A stretch of 41,039 nucleotides of DNA, from assembly GCF_000333395.1 (NCBI RefSeq), contig NZ_BADA01000228.1, forward strand, positions 1-41,039, read 5' to 3'. Shown in pieces: positions 15,740 through 22,656 of the stretch. The notes below the pieces were generated by a model that was not told the origin of the DNA, ran no database searches, and saw only the letters and a list, made by a program, of their open reading frames with translations. How positions within the stretch are numbered: position 1 is the stretch's first letter; each line of letters starts with the position of its first letter. The position numbers were made by a program, and so were the translations under genes. The DNA comes from Microbacterium sp. B19 (GTDB taxonomy: Bacteria; Actinomycetota; Actinomycetes; Actinomycetales; Microbacteriaceae).

Positions 15740-16056
15740 CGCACCTCACCACGCACGTCCTGGATGCCGCGACCGGCACGCCCGCGGCCGGCGTCGCCGT
15801 GACGCTGGCCTTGTTGGGCGGCGAGACCATCGCCGAGGGCGTCACGGACGCCGACGGCCGCCTCGCGCTCGGTCCCGACCGCCTCGACGATGGCGACTAC
15901 GCGCTGACGTTCGGGACCGGCGCGTACTTCCGCGCGCGCGGGGTCGCGTCGTTCCACCCCGTCGCGACGGTCGCGTTCACCGTGAGCGGCGAGGGCCACC
16001 TGCACGTGCCGCTGCTGCTGAGCCCGTTCGCGTACTCGACCTACCGGGGCAGCTGA
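15736..16056 (+). CDS. pucM: 5-hydroxyisourate hydrolase (transthyretin-like)
   Basis: A 106-residue transthyretin-related protein hydrolysing 5-hydroxyisourate to OHCU, the step before UraD. The family marks are THVLDAATGTPA at the N-terminus (catalytic H7), the central DGRLALGP segment, and the C-terminal HVPLLLSPFAYSTYRGS with the invariant YRGS tetrapeptide. It starts in an ATGA overlap with uraD and is followed 9 bp later by the urate hydroxylase, so the three consecutive urate-to-allantoin enzymes are co-transcribed. Confidence 0.95.
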   Translation: MTHLTTHVLDAATGTPAAGVAVTLALLGGETIAEGVTDADGRLALGPDRLDDGDYALTFGTGAYFRARGVASFHPVATVAFTVSGEGHLHVPLLLSPFAYSTYRGS

Positions 16057-16065
16057 GGAGGAGCC

Positions 16066-17250
16066 ATGAAGGTCATCGTCATCGGCGCGGGCATCGGCGG
16101 GACCTCCGCCGCCCTCGCGCTGCTCAAGCTCGGCCACGAGGTCGTCGTGTACGACCGGATGCGCGAGAACCGCCCGGTCGGCGCCGCGCTGTCGCTGTGG
16201 TCGAACGGCGTGAAGGTGCTCAACTGGCTCGGACTCGGTGCCGAGGTCGCCGCCCTCGGCGGCCAGATGGACGACATGGCCTACTACGACGGCCACACCG
16301 GCGAGGAGATGTGCCGGTTCAGCCTGGCATCCGTCACCTCGCAGACCGGGCAGCGACCCTACCCGGTCGCGCGCGCCGACCTGCAGGCGCTGATGATGGA
16401 TGCCGTCGGCGCAGACCGCATCCACCTCGGGATGCAGCTCGTCGAGGTCTCCGACGACGGCGAGACGGTCACCGCCACGTTCGCCGACGGTTCGACCGAC
16501 ACGGCCGACCTCCTCATCGGCGCCGACGGAGCGCGCTCGCTCGTGCGGGACTACGTCACCGAGCCCACGGGCATCCGTCCCGAGCGGCGCTACTCCGGCT
16601 ACGTGAACTACAACGGCCTGGTGCCGGCGGACCCCCGCATCGGACCGCCGCACCAGTGGACGACCTACGTCGGCGACGGCAAGCGCTGCGCCGTGATGCC
16701 CGTCGCGGGCGACCGCTTCTACTTCTTCGTCGACGTTCCCGGACCCTCGGGCGTGCTCGAGGACCGCGCGGCGGCGCTCGAGACCGCGTTCGGGTCGTGG
16801 GGCGCGCCGGGCGTCCGAGCCCTCCTGGATGCCATCGACCCCGACGCCTCGCTCAACCGCGTGGAGATCTGGGACATCGACCCTTTCCACACCTGGGTCC
16901 GCGGGCGCGTGGCGATCCTCGGCGACGCCGCGCACAACACGGCGCCCGACATCGGGCAGGGCGCGTGCTCGGCGCTCGAGGACAGCTTCGCCCTCGGCAT
17001 CGTGTTCGCCACGACGACGCTCGGCGTCGAGGATTCGCTGAAGCGGTACGAGCGCATCCGCACCGAGCGCGCGGGCGACCTCGTGCTGCGGGCGCGCAAG
17101 CGTGCGCACGAGACGCACGCATTCGACGTCGAGGCCACGCAGGCCTGGTACGACGGCCTCCGCCGCGAGGACGGCACCGGCGTCATCCGCGGCATCGTCG
17201 GCAACATCGAGGGCAGCCCGGTCGAGCTCGGCGCGTCGGTGCTGCGCTGA
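16066..17250 (+). CDS. hpxO: FAD-dependent urate hydroxylase
   Basis: A 394-residue group A flavoprotein monooxygenase oxidising urate to 5-hydroxyisourate with NADH and O2, replacing cofactor-free uricase. It has the Rossmann dinucleotide motif GAGIGG (7-12), an ARADLQALMMDAVG Arg region, ADLLIGADGARSLVRDYV (the DG motif) and GDAAHNTAPDIGQGACSALED from residue 286 (the GD motif, FAD ribityl contact). The MRENRPVGAALSLWSNG segment is typical of HpxO. A GAGGAG ribosome-binding site sits at 16056-16061. The genes just upstream remove its unstable product, which strongly supports urate as the substrate over other aromatic hydroxylase assignments. Confidence 0.92.
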   Translation: MKVIVIGAGIGGTSAALALLKLGHEVVVYDRMRENRPVGAALSLWSNGVKVLNWLGLGAEVAALGGQMDDMAYYDGHTGEEMCRFSLASVTSQTGQRPYPVARADLQALMMDAVGADRIHLGMQLVEVSDDGETVTATFADGSTDTADLLIGADGARSLVRDYVTEPTGIRPERRYSGYVNYNGLVPADPRIGPPHQWTTYVGDGKRCAVMPVAGDRFYFFVDVPGPSGVLEDRAAALETAFGSWGAPGVRALLDAIDPDASLNRVEIWDIDPFHTWVRGRVAILGDAAHNTAPDIGQGACSALEDSFALGIVFATTTLGVEDSLKRYERIRTERAGDLVLRARKRAHETHAFDVEATQAWYDGLRREDGTGVIRGIVGNIEGSPVELGASVLR

Positions 17251-17400
17251 GGCCGTGAGCGCGGCGGCGCCGGACTTTCGGGGCCTCGAAACCCTGAGTG
17301 AGCCGCCGCACGACCCCCGGAAACACGCGGTTCGGCGGCCCGAAATGCTCAGAATCCTCGGGGGAGGTTTGCAGCGCCACTCGGTGTTGGCCAGGCTCGT
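17251..17400. other. Leader between hpxO and the riboswitch
   Basis: 150 bp without a gene. A weak dyad (TTTCGGGGCC near 17276 and GGCCCGAAA near 17337-17345, one bulge) may be a remnant of another palindrome. The promoter for the downstream exchanger transcript is presumably here; no clear hexamers were seen. Confidence 0.35.
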
Positions 17401-17545
17401 TCCCAGCGAAGGGGAGTAGCTCCGGGCCGGTGATCGGCCCGCGGAGATGTCGACACACTGGCCGTCATGGCGACGGCCCGGCATTCCATCCGGATGGCAT
17501 CCGTCACCGGACGAGCGAGACCTTCGGCCCGCCCAGGCCGAGGAC
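17400..17545 (+). promoter_or_regulatory. yybP-ykoY (Mn2+-sensing) riboswitch candidate
   Basis: The leader of the cation exchanger contains the signature elements of the yybP-ykoY motif in the right order. These are GAAGGGGAGTAGC (17408-17420), GATGTCGACACACTG (17446-17460), the GGCC/GGCCCGGC region (17460-17481) and the 3' GCGAGACCTTCGGC (17514-17527). The P1 closing strands CGAAGG (17407-17412) and CCTTCG (17521-17526) pair. The P1 3' strand can instead pair with GGCCGAGG (17536-17543), giving a mutually exclusive stem as a possible expression platform. Manganese-responsive yybP-ykoY aptamers classically precede Mn2+/cation exporter genes. Motif recognised by eye; no covariance model was run. 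Confidence 0.78.
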
Positions 17546-17560
17546 ACCCCTACCCGTCTT

Positions 17561-17576
17561 CGGTCATGACTGACCG
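17561..17576 (+). promoter_or_regulatory. Hairpin abutting the ribosome-binding site
   Basis: CGGTCA (17561-17566), loop TGAC, TGACCG (17571-17576). The last G is the first base of the GGAGG Shine-Dalgarno (17576-17580) for the TTG start at 17586, so this stem could modulate initiation as part of the riboswitch output. Confidence 0.45.
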
Positions 17577-17585
17577 GAGGTCGTC

Positions 17586-18833
17586 TTGCCCCCTGCACTC
17601 CTGCGCCGCATCGGCGTATGCCTGCTCATCGCCGCACCGGCGATCACGTTCCGCCTGTTCGGCTTCGCACCGAACCCGGTGCTCGACCTGCTCGTCTTCG
17701 GCGCGGCCGTCGTGGCCGCGAGCTTCTTGCTCGCGTGGGCCGCCGAGGCCGCGCAGAAGGACATCTCGGGGGCGCTGGCGATCGCGATCCTCGCGCTCAT
17801 CGCGGTGCTGCCCGAGTACGCCGTCGACCTGTACTACGCGTTCCGCTCCGGAAGCGACGCGGCCTACGAGCAGTTCGCCGCGGCGAACATGACCGGTTCG
17901 AACCGCCTGCTGCTGGGCTTCGGGTGGCCGCTCGTGGTCATCGTCGCGCTCCTCGTCGCGAATCGGGGTCTGCGACGCGGCAACCCCGCGCGGCGCAGCT
18001 TCCTGCAGCTGCCGACCGAGTCACGGCTCGACGTCGGCTTCCTCGCCGTGCTCGCCGTCGTCGCGTTCACCATCCCGCTCGTCGGAAGCATCCCGATCTG
18101 GTTCGGTCTCCTGCTCATCGCCGCGTTCGCCTTCTACCTGTGGCGCGCGAGCCAAGCGCACACCGACGAGGAGGAGGAGGAGTTCGTCGGTCCCGCCAAG
18201 CTCATCGCCGACCTCCCGCAACGCCCGCGGCGGTGGACCGTGGTCGTGCTGTTCGTCGTCGCGGCGGCGATCATCCTGGCGTGTGCCGAGCCCTTCGCCG
18301 AGGCGCTCGTGGCCTCAGGGTCCGCGCTGGGGATCGACAGCTACTTCCTCGTGCAGTGGCTCGCGCCGCTGGCATCCGAAGCTCCCGAGTTCATCGTCGC
18401 CGTCATGTTCGCGTTGCGCGGCTGGGGTGCCGCGGCCATCGGGACGCTCATCGCGTCGAAGATCAACCAGTGGAGCCTGCTCGTCGGCTCGCTTCCGCTG
18501 GCGCATTTCTTCGGAGGCGGGAGCACGGCGCTGCCGCTCGACGCCCGCCAGATCGAGGAGTTCGTGCTCACCGGCACGCAGACCCTCATGGGCGTGGCCG
18601 TGATCATGGCGCTGCGGTTCCACTGGCAGTCAGCCGTCGCACTGGCGGCGATCTTCGCCGTGCAGTTCTTCGTCACCGACACCACCGGCCGCTACGTGCT
18701 CTCGGCCGTGCAGGTCGCGATCGCCATCGCGATGCTGATCGTGCACCGGCGCGACATCGTGCCGACGATCACCGCGCCGTTCCGGCGCCGCAGCGCCGAG
18801 CCCGAGCCGGCGCCGGAACTCGCGGGGCGGTAG
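17586..18833 (+). CDS. CaCA-superfamily cation exchanger, probable Mn2+/Ca2+ exporter
   Basis: A 415-residue integral membrane protein with the two alpha-repeat motifs of Ca2+/cation antiporters. The first is AVLPEYAVDLYYA...NMTGSNRLLLGFGWP (about residues 75-120). The second is LAPLASEAPEFIVAVMFALRGWGAAAIGTLIASKINQ (about 258-294), each with the Glu/Asn residues that bind the ion. The halves are separated by a cytoplasmic acidic DEEEEE segment. The TTG start is supported by GGAGG five bases upstream; no better start keeps the first helix. The upstream yybP-ykoY-type leader suggests induction by manganese and hence Mn2+ export as its role; Ca2+ or Na+ exchange remains possible. Confidence 0.82.
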   Translation: MPPALLRRIGVCLLIAAPAITFRLFGFAPNPVLDLLVFGAAVVAASFLLAWAAEAAQKDISGALAIAILALIAVLPEYAVDLYYAFRSGSDAAYEQFAAANMTGSNRLLLGFGWPLVVIVALLVANRGLRRGNPARRSFLQLPTESRLDVGFLAVLAVVAFTIPLVGSIPIWFGLLLIAAFAFYLWRASQAHTDEEEEEFVGPAKLIADLPQRPRRWTVVVLFVVAAAIILACAEPFAEALVASGSALGIDSYFLVQWLAPLASEAPEFIVAVMFALRGWGAAAIGTLIASKINQWSLLVGSLPLAHFFGGGSTALPLDARQIEEFVLTGTQTLMGVAVIMALRFHWQSAVALAAIFAVQFFVTDTTGRYVLSAVQVAIAIAMLIVHRRDIVPTITAPFRRRSAEPEPAPELAGR

Positions 18834-18856
18834 GCGCGGCATCCCCCCGCGCGGCG

Positions 18857-18928
18857 GCACAACTCCTGCGGGGACGGCGCCCCTGGCATCCACATCCGGG
18901 ATGCCAGGGGTGATCGCCGGAGTTCTGC
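18857..18928. repeat. Family D interrupted palindrome with strong inner hairpin (D2)
   Basis: Outer arms GCACAACTCCTGCG (from 18857) and CGCCGGAGTTCTGC (ending 18928), 72 bp overall. Inside is a perfect 12-bp stem, CCCCTGGCATCC (18880-18891), 7-nt loop, GGATGCCAGGGG (18899-18910). It lies between the convergent exchanger and apt genes and could end transcription from both sides, though there are no T-tracts. Confidence 0.8.
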
Positions 18929-18950
18929 CGGCGCCCTGCCGCCCCGCGGG

Positions 18951-19475
18951 TCAGACGTGGAAGACCGTGTGGACGTCGCCGCCGAGCACCTCGCGGCCGC
19001 CGAGGGCGTCGATCTCGAGCAGCACCGCGGTGCCGGTGACCTCGCCGCCCAGGCGGGCGACGAGCGCGCGCCCGGCCTCGAGCGTGCCGCCGGTCGCGAG
19101 CACGTCGTCGAGCAGCAGCACGCGCGTGCCGTTCGGGATGTCGTCGTGCATCTCGATCTCGGCGGTTCCGTACTCGAGCGCGTAGGAGACGGATGCCGCC
19201 GGCCTCGGCAGCTTGCCCGCCTTGCGGATGGGCACGAGCCCCACGCCCGCCGCGACGGCCGCGGCTCCGGCGAGCAGGAACCCGCGCGCCTCGATGCCCG
19301 CGACCACGTCGAAGCGGCCCGCGAAAGGCTCGAGCAGCGCGTCGATCGTGGCGCGCAGGGCCGTGGCATCCGCCAGAAGAGGCGTGATGTCGCGGAACGT
19401 CACCCCCGGCTCGGGGTAGTCGGGGATGCTGCCGATCAGCGATTCGGCGCGGGAGAGAGCGGAGGCGTCGGGCAC
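18951..19475 (-). CDS. apt: Adenine phosphoribosyltransferase
   Basis: A 174-residue type I phosphoribosyltransferase making AMP from adenine and PRPP (purine salvage). The PRPP-binding loop is VLLLDDVLATGGTL (about residues 118-131). The N-terminal IPDYPEPGVTFRDITPLL and the VAGIEARGFLLAGAAAV segment are highly characteristic of Apt, and RKAGKLPRPA lies in the flexible active-site loop. Length equals the family norm. It is convergent with the exchanger gene and divergent from the alpha-glucosidase; the divergent gap holds two family-C palindromes. Confidence 0.95.
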   Translation of the reverse strand: MPDASALSRAESLIGSIPDYPEPGVTFRDITPLLADATALRATIDALLEPFAGRFDVVAGIEARGFLLAGAAAVAAGVGLVPIRKAGKLPRPAASVSYALEYGTAEIEMHDDIPNGTRVLLLDDVLATGGTLEAGRALVARLGGEVTGTAVLLEIDALGGREVLGGDVHTVFHV

Positions 19476-19511
19476 CTCCCCAGCCTAGACGCGGGGCATC
19501 GGCCCCGCCGA

Positions 19512-19562
19512 GTGTCCAGGACACGCGGATGCCCGGCCGCGCGGTCCGCGTGTCCTGGACAC
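19512..19562. repeat. Family C nested palindrome, copy 2
   Basis: 51 bp: GTGTCCAGGACACGCGGA (19512-19529) and its perfect reverse complement TCCGCGTGTCCTGGACAC (19545-19562), a 15-bp centre. It sits about 40 bp upstream of the apt start, on the divergent-promoter side. Confidence 0.88.
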
Positions 19563-19595
19563 CGAAAGCCTTCACGGGGGCGGTCACCCACGCGC

Positions 19596-19647
19596 GTGTC
19601 CAGGACACGCCGTAAGCCCGCGGGCGGATGCGGCGTGTCTTGGACAC
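19596..19647. repeat. Family C nested palindrome, copy 3
   Basis: 52 bp: GTGTCCAGGACACGCCG (19596-19612) and CGGCGTGTCTTGGACAC (19631-19647), one mismatch. It is 33 bp from copy 2 and 24 bp upstream of the LacI-type operator. Confidence 0.88.
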
Positions 19648-19671
19648 TCGATCCGCCGCCCCTCGCCGCAC

Positions 19672-19685
19672 TGCAAGCGCTTGCA
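19672..19685. promoter_or_regulatory. LacI-family operator
   Basis: TGCAAGCGCTTGCA, a perfect 14-bp palindrome with the central CG typical of LacI/GalR-family operators (MalR/AglR-like sites in actinobacteria). It is centred about 20 bp upstream of the alpha-glucosidase ATG, so a bound repressor would block the promoter. The LacI protein encoded just downstream of the enzyme gene is the obvious ligand. Confidence 0.85.
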
Positions 19686-19698
19686 CTACCCTGGACCC

Positions 19699-21378
19699 AT
19701 GACTTTCACGCAGCAGGACGCGCGCCCCGAACTCGAGTCCGCTCCCGGGTCCGAGTGGTGGCGGACGGCCGTCATCTACCAGATCTACCCCCGCTCATTC
19801 GCCGACGCGTCGGGCGACGGCCTGGGCGACCTGCCCGGCGTCACCGCGCACCTCGACGACCTCAAGGAGCTGGGAGTGGATGCCATCTGGCTCAGCCCCT
19901 TCCAGCGGTCGCCGCAGAAGGACGCGGGGTACGACGTCGCCGACTACCGCGACGTCGACCCGATCTTCGGCACCCTCGCCGACTTCGACGCGATGCTCGC
20001 GGGCGCCCACGACCGTGGCATCCGGGTGATCGTCGATCTCGTGCCGAACCACTCCAGCGACCAGCACGTGTGGTTCCAGGAGGCACTGAACGCCGCCCCC
20101 GGCAGCCCCGAGCGCGCGCGGTACATCTTCCGCGACGGCAAGGGTAAGAACGGCGAACTGCCCCCGAACAACTGGGAGTCCGTGTTCGGCGGCGGCATGT
20201 GGAAGCGCGTGACCGAGGCCGACGGCACCCCGGGCCAGTGGTACCTGCACATCTTCGACGAGTCGCAGCCCGACTTCGATTGGACGAACCCCGAAGTTCG
20301 CGCGGAGTTCGAGAGCATCCTGCGGTTCTGGCTCGACCGCGGCGTCGACGGGTTCCGCGTCGACGTCGCGCACGGTCTCATCAAGGCCGCGGGGCTCCCC
20401 GACTTCACGCCCGACCCCGAGGGCGGCTCGATGGGCGGCGACGCCGCCGGCGTGCCGTACTGGGGTCAGCCCGGCGTGCACGAGGTGTGGCGCGAGTGGC
20501 ACGAGGTGCTCGCCGAGTACGACGGCGAGCGCGCGCTGTGCGCCGAGGCGTGGCTCCCGACCGTCGCGCAGACGGCGCTGTGGGTCCGCCCCGACGAGAT
20601 GCACCAGGCCTTCAACTTCGCCTACCTGGAGACGAAGTGGGATGCCGAGGCCCTCCGCGACGTGATCACCGAGTCGCTGCACGAGTACGCCGCCGTCGGC
20701 GCGCCGAGCACGTGGGTCCTGTCGAACCACGACGTCGTGCGCCACGCGTCGCGCCTCGCGCTCACGGCCGAGAACCCGCAGGGCGCGGGCATCGGCCCGA
20801 AGTCCCCCGGCAAGCCCGACCCCGTGAAGGGCCTGCGTCGCGCCCGCGCGGCGACCTCGCTGATGCTCGCGCTGCCCGGCTCGTCGTACCTGTACCAGGG
20901 CGAGGAGCTCGGCCTGCCCGAGGTCATCGACCTGCCCGACGACGCCCGCCAGGACCCCACCTGGTTCCGCACCGAGGGCGAGCGCTACGGTCGCGACGGC
21001 TGCCGCGTCCCGATCCCGTGGACCGCCGACGCCCCCGCCTACGGCTTCAACGACACCGGCGCCGCCTGGCTGCCGCAGCCCGCCGAGTGGGCGGAGTTCG
21101 CGCGTGACGTGCAGCGTGAGGACCCGGCATCCACTCTCTCGCTCTATCGCTCGCTGCTCGCCGAGCGCCGCGCGCACGGCCTGGGCGCGGGGTCGCTGGA
21201 GTGGCTCGACGGGTACGGCGACGACGTCGTGGCGTTCCGCAACGGGCCGGTCACCGTGATCGCCAACCTCGGCGACGGCGCGGTGGAGCTGCCGGCCGGC
21301 GACGTCCTCGTCGCGAGCGGACCGCTGGACGGCGACACGCTCCCGACCGACACGACCGTCTGGATCGCCGCGGCCTGA
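19699..21378 (+). CDS. GH13 alpha-glucosidase
   Basis: A 559-residue glycoside hydrolase family 13 enzyme hydrolysing alpha-linked gluco-oligosaccharides in the cytoplasm (no signal peptide). The four GH13 regions are visible: IVDLVPNHSS; GFRVDVAHG with nucleophile D222; LCAEAWL with acid/base E283; and VLSNHDVVRH with D345. The N-terminal WWRTAVIYQIYPRSFADASGDGLGDLPG is typical of the oligo-1,6-/alpha-1,4-glucosidase subgroup. The ATG at 19699 begins MTFTQQ; there is no clear Shine-Dalgarno and the operator lies 14 bp upstream, so the mRNA may be leaderless or nearly so. The LacI gene follows 28 bp downstream, making a compact regulated sugar module without a visible transporter. Confidence 0.93.
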   Translation: MTFTQQDARPELESAPGSEWWRTAVIYQIYPRSFADASGDGLGDLPGVTAHLDDLKELGVDAIWLSPFQRSPQKDAGYDVADYRDVDPIFGTLADFDAMLAGAHDRGIRVIVDLVPNHSSDQHVWFQEALNAAPGSPERARYIFRDGKGKNGELPPNNWESVFGGGMWKRVTEADGTPGQWYLHIFDESQPDFDWTNPEVRAEFESILRFWLDRGVDGFRVDVAHGLIKAAGLPDFTPDPEGGSMGGDAAGVPYWGQPGVHEVWREWHEVLAEYDGERALCAEAWLPTVAQTALWVRPDEMHQAFNFAYLETKWDAEALRDVITESLHEYAAVGAPSTWVLSNHDVVRHASRLALTAENPQGAGIGPKSPGKPDPVKGLRRARAATSLMLALPGSSYLYQGEELGLPEVIDLPDDARQDPTWFRTEGERYGRDGCRVPIPWTADAPAYGFNDTGAAWLPQPAEWAEFARDVQREDPASTLSLYRSLLAERRAHGLGAGSLEWLDGYGDDVVAFRNGPVTVIANLGDGAVELPAGDVLVASGPLDGDTLPTDTTVWIAAA

Positions 21379-21406
21379 GCCGCCGGCATCCGGGATTCAC
21401 GAGACC

Positions 21407-22408
21407 GTGGTCGGCATCGACGAGGTCGCCCGCCGGGCGGGCGTGTCGACGGCCACGGTCTCGCGGGCCCTCAGCGGGCGAGGCCCCGTCTCCCCCTCGA
21501 CCCGGGAGCGTGTGCAGGCCGCCGCGGACGAGCTGGGGTACGTCGTCTCGGCGCCCGCGTCGGCGCTCGCGACCGGACGCACCCGCGCGATCGGCGTGGT
21601 CGTGCCGTTCCTCGACCGCTGGTTCTTCAGCACCGTGCTCGCCGGGATCTCCGACGCGCTCGTCCGACGCGGCTACGACATCACGCTCTACAGCGTCAGC
21701 GGCGAGCGCGCGGAACGCCGCCGCGTGTTCGACGACCACCTGCGCCGCCGTCGCATCGACGGGGTGATCACGATCGCCCTCGAGCTGGACGGCGGCGAGT
21801 CCGCGCTGCTCCGGGGTCTCGGCATCCCGATCGTGGCGATCGCCGGGCCGACACCGCTGCTCACGACCCTCACCGTCGACGACCTCGCCGTGGGGCGGCT
21901 GGCCACACGGCACCTGCTCGACCTCGGACACCGCCGCATCGCGCACATCGGCGCCGACGCGACGACCGACGCCGTGTCGTCGGTCCCGTCCCTGCGTCGG
22001 CGCGGGTTCACCGAGGAGATGGATGCCGCCGGCGCCGCGCCGCAGTACACGGCCGGTGACTTCACGATCGACGGCGGATCCGCTGCGGCGCGAGACCTGC
22101 TCGAGGGCGCCGACCCCCCGACGGCGATCTTCGCGGCGTCGGACGAGATGGCGATCGGTGCGGTGCTCGCCGCGCGGGAGCTCGGGCTGCGCGTGCCCGA
22201 GGACGTCTCGATCATCGGCGTCGACGGCAACGACCTCGGCCGCTGGTTCGGGCTGACCACGATCGACCAGTTCGCCCGCGGCCAGGGCGAGCGGGCGGCC
22301 GAAGCCGTGCTCGCGGAACTCGACGGCGCCGAGCCCGTCACCCGCCGCGGCACGCTGCCGTTCGCACTGCTCGAGCGCGGCTCGACGGCGGTGGCGCCGG
22401 GCTGCTGA
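21407..22408 (+). CDS. LacI-family transcriptional repressor
   Basis: A 333-residue repressor: an N-terminal helix-turn-helix (GIDEVARRAGVSTATVSRAL, residues 3-22) with hinge helix VSAPASALATGRTR, then a periplasmic-binding-protein-like effector domain (AIGVVVPFLDRWFFSTVLAGI..., the ...PTAIFAASDEMAIGAVLAARELGLRVPEDVSIIGVDGNDL block). It starts with the GTG at 21407, 28 bp after the alpha-glucosidase stop, and is probably co-transcribed with it. The perfect palindrome at 19672-19685 is its likely operator, giving repression of both genes and autoregulation. The inducer is presumably a gluco-oligosaccharide. Confidence 0.93.
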   Translation: MVGIDEVARRAGVSTATVSRALSGRGPVSPSTRERVQAAADELGYVVSAPASALATGRTRAIGVVVPFLDRWFFSTVLAGISDALVRRGYDITLYSVSGERAERRRVFDDHLRRRRIDGVITIALELDGGESALLRGLGIPIVAIAGPTPLLTTLTVDDLAVGRLATRHLLDLGHRRIAHIGADATTDAVSSVPSLRRRGFTEEMDAAGAAPQYTAGDFTIDGGSAAARDLLEGADPPTAIFAASDEMAIGAVLAARELGLRVPEDVSIIGVDGNDLGRWFGLTTIDQFARGQGERAAEAVLAELDGAEPVTRRGTLPFALLERGSTAVAPGC

Positions 22409-22432
22409 GGCCGCGGCGGGGCGCGGCATCCG

Positions 22433-22504
22433 GCACAACTCCTGCATTCCGCGGCTGACGGACCCGCAGAGGCGAAGTCGGATGCCATTCCGCCGGAGTT
22501 GTGC
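22433..22504. repeat. Family D interrupted palindrome (D3)
   Basis: GCACAACTCCTGC (from 22433) and CCGGAGTTGTGC (ending 22504), 72 bp overall. It is between the convergent lacI-type gene and the DUF4190 gene, next to copy D4. Confidence 0.85.
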
Positions 22505-22532
22505 GCGGCCCCAGGCCCCGCCTGCGCGCCCG

Positions 22533-22604
22533 GCACAACTCCTGCACACCCCGCGCGCCAGGCCGCGTCGGAGCACCGGCGCCCCGGAACCGCAGGAGTT
22601 GTGC
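22533..22604. repeat. Family D interrupted palindrome (D4)
   Basis: GCACAACTCCTGC (22533-22545) and its perfect reverse complement GCAGGAGTTGTGC (22592-22604), 72 bp overall, 100 bp after the start of D3. Confidence 0.88.
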
Positions 22605-22656
22605 GCGCCCCGCACCGGCGGATGCGGCCGGTCAGCACCGCGGCGGATGCAGCGTG

